Of a DNA stretch of 64,000 nucleotides, positions 61,324 to 64,000 are shown piece by piece; position 1 is the stretch's first letter, and each line of letters begins with the position of its first letter. Source of the stretch: Acidobacteriota bacterium. GTDB taxonomy: Bacteria; Acidobacteriota; Terriglobia; Terriglobales; Acidobacteriaceae. Below the pieces are notes generated by a model. The model was given only the letters and a program-made list of their open reading frames with translations, was not told the DNA's origin and did no database searches. A program made the position numbers and the translations under genes. The stretch covers positions 43,281 through 107,280 of the forward strand of contig JAGWNX010000001.1 in NCBI GenBank assembly GCA_028872955.1, read 5' to 3'.

Positions 61324-62598
61324 CTAATTTCTGAATCTTCCCTCATACGCCCACAGCCCGAGTCCTGGGTTGGAGATGTAGAAGATCTCCTCGCCATCCA
61401 CCACGTTCCAGCCGTCCTTCAGCGTCTCCGGGCGGTACTTGGCCAGCATCTCCTTCAGGTCGCCAAACTCGAAGTGCACGGACTCCACCTCCTGCCTGGT
61501 CAGGTGGCCCGGGCAGTAGCGAATGCGGAAGCGGCCCTCGCTGGAGCCATGGATCAGGTGCGCGGCCGCGCTCAGGTTGCCGGCCAGCTGCGGGTCTTCC
61601 TGCACTGCCTGCAACGTGCGCGGCGTGCCGCAGTACCCATACTTGCGGATCAGCGCGTCAATGGCCTTGTCCTCGCCAAACTCATGCACGCCCGGTGCCA
61701 GCACAATCAGCTCGGCATCATCGGCCAGCGCCATACGCGTGCGGTACACGCTCTTGTTGCCCAGCCACGTGCTGCGGAACTCGCTGGGGTCCAGGAAAAC
61801 GACCGCCTTATGAATCTCGCGATCCATCATCAGGAAGTTCACCTGCAGGCTCAGCGCGGCCGCCCGCTCAAAGCACTCGGCGTCATCGCCGATATAGAGG
61901 CCACGCATCACCAGCTTGCCTGCCGCGTTCTTCGCCATCACCGTCTGCACATACACGATGGGCAGGTTGGTGGCGAAGTGTTCGCTGGCATAATTCAGCA
62001 CGCGCCGCACCGGGGTATCCGCGCGGCCCATCATGCGCTCCATGCCATACACCGCGCCCAGAAAGTGGGAGCGGTGGATACCGATGGAGCCGCCCGTGCC
62101 GACGAAGATGTTCTTGTTGTAGTTGGCAAAGCCCACTACCTCGTGCGGCACCACTTGTCCGATGGAGAGAATCAGGTCGTGCCCGCCGTCGCGCAGCAGC
62201 TTATTTACCTGCGCGGGCCAGGTGTAGTTCACCTTGCCCTCGCTCACCTGCTCCAGAAAGCTGCCCGGCACCTCGCCCAGCGTCACCACATCGTTACGCC
62301 AGTCGTGGACGCGGAACAGCTCCCGCGGCGTAGCGCCGTACATGGTGGCGATCTCCTGATCGGTCATCGGCTTGTGTGTTCCCAGCGCGGGCAACACGTC
62401 CTTCATGTGCTCGCCGTAGTACTGCCAGGCCATCTCGGTCAGCAGGCCAGCTTCCGAGTGCATCCGGGTGAAGTCCGGCGGCACTGCCAGCACGCGCTTG
62501 CGCTGGCCCAACTGCTCCAGCGCGGTGTGGAGACCGCTGCGTATGTCGTCGTGCGACATCTCGGTCGTCGGGGATCCCGCTGCAAAGTAGAGACTCAT
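61324..62598 (-). CDS. LarA-family nickel-pincer (NPN) racemase/epimerase, sugar-acid type
   Basis: 424 residues. The cofactor-binding pattern of lactate racemase is kept: His152, Lys162 and His178 (PHEVVGFANYNKN then GIHRSH) have spacings of 10 and 16, exactly those of His174, Lys184 and His200 in L. plantarum LarA. Lys162 would be the covalent NPN attachment and His152 and His178 the acid/base pair or metal ligand. PPDFTR near residue 40-45 matches the substrate-binding Asp/Arg block. These enzymes act on alpha-hydroxy acids by hydride transfer at C2. Its place between uxaC and uxaE argues against lactate and for an aldonate or hexulosonate such as gluconate/mannonate. Confidence 0.88.
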   Translation of the reverse strand: MSLYFAAGSPTTEMSHDDIRSGLHTALEQLGQRKRVLAVPPDFTRMHSEAGLLTEMAWQYYGEHMKDVLPALGTHKPMTDQEIATMYGATPRELFRVHDWRNDVVTLGEVPGSFLEQVSEGKVNYTWPAQVNKLLRDGGHDLILSIGQVVPHEVVGFANYNKNIFVGTGGSIGIHRSHFLGAVYGMERMMGRADTPVRRVLNYASEHFATNLPIVYVQTVMAKNAAGKLVMRGLYIGDDAECFERAAALSLQVNFLMMDREIHKAVVFLDPSEFRSTWLGNKSVYRTRMALADDAELIVLAPGVHEFGEDKAIDALIRKYGYCGTPRTLQAVQEDPQLAGNLSAAAHLIHGSSEGRFRIRYCPGHLTRQEVESVHFEFGDLKEMLAKYRPETLKDGWNVVDGEEIFYISNPGLGLWAYEGRFRN

Positions 62599-62635
62599 CG
62601 TGTCCTCATCCGGTTCTCGGCAGCTCGCCGCGTGC

Positions 62636-64000
62636 TTACAGCTTGTATGCCTTCTTTACCAGGTTGACGGTAAGGTCCTGGGCAAGCTCAAACGCCTCGT
62701 CCTCGTCCAGCCGGTGATCCGCCACCAGACGCGCCAAAAAGGCGCAGTCAATGCGGCGGGCAACATCGTGCCGCGATGGGATCGAGAGGAAGGCCCGCGT
62801 GTCATCGTTGAAGCCGACCGTATTGTAGAAGCCTGCCGTCTCCGTTACCTGCTCGCGGAAGCGCATCATGCCCTCTGCCGAGTCATGGAACCACCACGAC
62901 GGCCCCAGCCGCAGGCACGGGTAGTGCCCGGCCAGTGGTGCCAGCTCGCGCGCATAGGTTGACTCATCCAGCGTGAACAGGATGAACGTGAAGCCAGCCT
63001 CGTTGCCATACTTGTTCAGCAGCGGACGCAGACTGCGCACATACTCCGTCGGCGACGGTATGTCAGCTCCCTTGTCGCGACCAAACTTCTCATACAGCTT
63101 CTGGTTGTGATTGCGTACGCTGCCCGGATGCAGCTGCATGGTCAGGCCGTCTTCTACGCTCATGCCGGCCATCTCGGTCAGCATCTGCGCCTGGAACAGC
63201 TCAATGTCGCCCGGATTGGTCTTACCGGTGTAGATGCGCTCGTAGAGCCGGGCTGCCTCGTCGGCCGGCAGATCAGCCGTCATGGCGGTCAGGTGGCCGT
63301 GGTCCGTGGCCGTGGCGCCCATCTGCTTGAAGAAGGCGCGGCGCTTCCGCAGCGCATTCAGGTATCCCTTGTAGTTAGAGACATCCTCCCCCGCAACCTC
63401 ACCCAGCCGCTGCAGGTTCTCGCGGAAGCCCAGGTACTCCGCGTCCACCACAGCGTCGGGGCGGAACGTAGGCACCACGCGGCCCTTCCAGCCGGAGTCC
63501 TTGATCTGCTGGTGCCACTTCAGATCGTCAAAGGCCGCATCGGTCGTAGCCAGCACTTCAATGTTGAAGGCCTCAAACAGAGCGCGCGGGCGGAACTCCG
63601 GCGTCTCCAGCTTGGCGGCGATCACGTCGTAGTAGGTGTCGGCGTTCTCCGGCCGCAGCCGCTCGGTCAGGCCAAACTGATGCTGGAAGGTGTAGTCCAG
63701 CCAGAGGCGGGTGGGGGTGCCGCGGAAGAGGTAGTAATGCTTCGCGAAGATGCGCCACACCTCGCGCGGGTCGGCCTGCTGCTTGCCATCCACTTGCGGT
63801 ACGCCCAGCGACTCCAGCGAGACGCCCTGCGAGTAGAGCATGCGGAAGATATAGTGATCGGGCTGGATCAGCAGCGCCGCTGGATTGGGGAACGCCTCAT
63901 TCAGGGCAAACCAGCTGGGGTCCGTATGGCCATGCGGGCTGATAATGGGCGAATCTTTGACTGTCTCGTACAGCTTTACCGCTAACTTGCGCGCTTCCGC
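62636..64000 (-). CDS. uxaC: glucuronate/galacturonate isomerase (N-terminus cut by the window edge)
   Basis: Isomerises D-galacturonate to D-tagaturonate and D-glucuronate to D-fructuronate. The frame is open from the right edge; 454 residues are visible of about 465-470. The metal site SPHGHTDPSWF and the conserved PAALLIQPDHYIFRMLYSQG are near the edge; TPTRLWLDYTFQHQFGL, LHPGSVRNHN and the C-terminal NTVGFNDDTRAFLSIPSRHD with RRIDCAFLARL complete the family pattern. It is 37 nt upstream of the LarA-family gene, so it leads this operon within the window. Confidence 0.95.
   Translation of the reverse strand, partial: AEARKLAVKLYETVKDSPIISPHGHTDPSWFALNEAFPNPAALLIQPDHYIFRMLYSQGVSLESLGVPQVDGKQQADPREVWRIFAKHYYLFRGTPTRLWLDYTFQHQFGLTERLRPENADTYYDVIAAKLETPEFRPRALFEAFNIEVLATTDAAFDDLKWHQQIKDSGWKGRVVPTFRPDAVVDAEYLGFRENLQRLGEVAGEDVSNYKGYLNALRKRRAFFKQMGATATDHGHLTAMTADLPADEAARLYERIYTGKTNPGDIELFQAQMLTEMAGMSVEDGLTMQLHPGSVRNHNQKLYEKFGRDKGADIPSPTEYVRSLRPLLNKYGNEAGFTFILFTLDESTYARELAPLAGHYPCLRLGPSWWFHDSAEGMMRFREQVTETAGFYNTVGFNDDTRAFLSIPSRHDVARRIDCAFLARLVADHRLDEDEAFELAQDLTVNLVKKAYKL

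Noticed and set aside
61324..62598. Ordinary lactate racemase for the LarA-family gene.
   Set aside because: Cofactor residues fit LarA, but the operon contains only hexuronate and gluconate genes and no lactate permease or dehydrogenase, so lactate is not the favoured substrate.
63841..64000. uxaC as a truncated gene starting at the internal Met (63841).
   Set aside because: The frame is open to the right edge and the extra 53 residues contain the conserved metal motif HGHTD, so the gene is intact and simply crosses the window boundary.

Overview
The window looks like a chromosomal segment of a GC-rich, plant-polysaccharide-degrading member of the Acidobacteriota (Acidobacteriaceae / Terriglobia type). 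This is judged from the gene content: an Oar-type TonB-dependent receptor with an N-terminal carboxypeptidase-regulatory-like domain, a CYCXC-family exported protein, a BlaI/M56 pair, many secreted carbohydrate-active enzymes and several esterases. No transposase, integrase, prophage module or CRISPR array is visible.

Layout. 1-5.4 kb: a leftward fatty-acid beta-oxidation operon in the order fadN-fadA-fadE, with a palindrome lying between the -35 and -10 of its promoter. 5.5-15.4 kb: an orphan GH24 lysozyme, a pair of exported M16 peptidase-like proteins (one with and one without the zinc motif), glmU, an HD-GYP response regulator, a pterin carbinolamine dehydratase, a structured leader RNA with an intrinsic terminator ahead of a CYCXC protein, a rhamnogalacturonan acetylesterase, an EamA transporter and tmRNA (ssrA). 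15.4-31.6 kb: a plant cell-wall region with the TonB-dependent receptor, a nucleoside hydrolase, a GH106 rhamnosidase, a GH30 enzyme, a CE15 glucuronoyl esterase, an SGNH esterase and a GH35-like enzyme, plus an mhqO/mhqD-like quinone/catechol pair. 31.6-40.5 kb: a 1240-residue GH13-family protein, then a galactarate module (kdgD, MFS transporter, garD) with a convergent exported amidohydrolase that may be a lactonase. 40.5-44.4 kb: YceI and an FAD reductase, divergent from a BlaI repressor and M56 sensor peptidase over two copies of a palindromic operator. 44.4-53.9 kb: a sialate O-acetylesterase, an HME-RND metal efflux operon and a divergent two-component system with tandem 21-bp-spaced repeats between them.

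54.0-64.0 kb is the most interesting part. On the + strand an oxidoreductase is followed by larE, a single unsplit larC and larB, which together make the nickel-pincer nucleotide (NPN) cofactor. On the - strand lies uxaC, a LarA-family NPN enzyme, uxaE, gntK and an SDR. The cluster has no uxuA, uxuB or kdgK. It therefore suggests a route in which galacturonate and glucuronate are converted to fructuronate, then by reduction and NPN-dependent C2 epimerisation (in either order) to gluconate, and finally to 6-phosphogluconate. A palindrome upstream of uxaE recurs almost unchanged upstream of the galactarate module, which suggests one GntR-type regulon for sugar acids.
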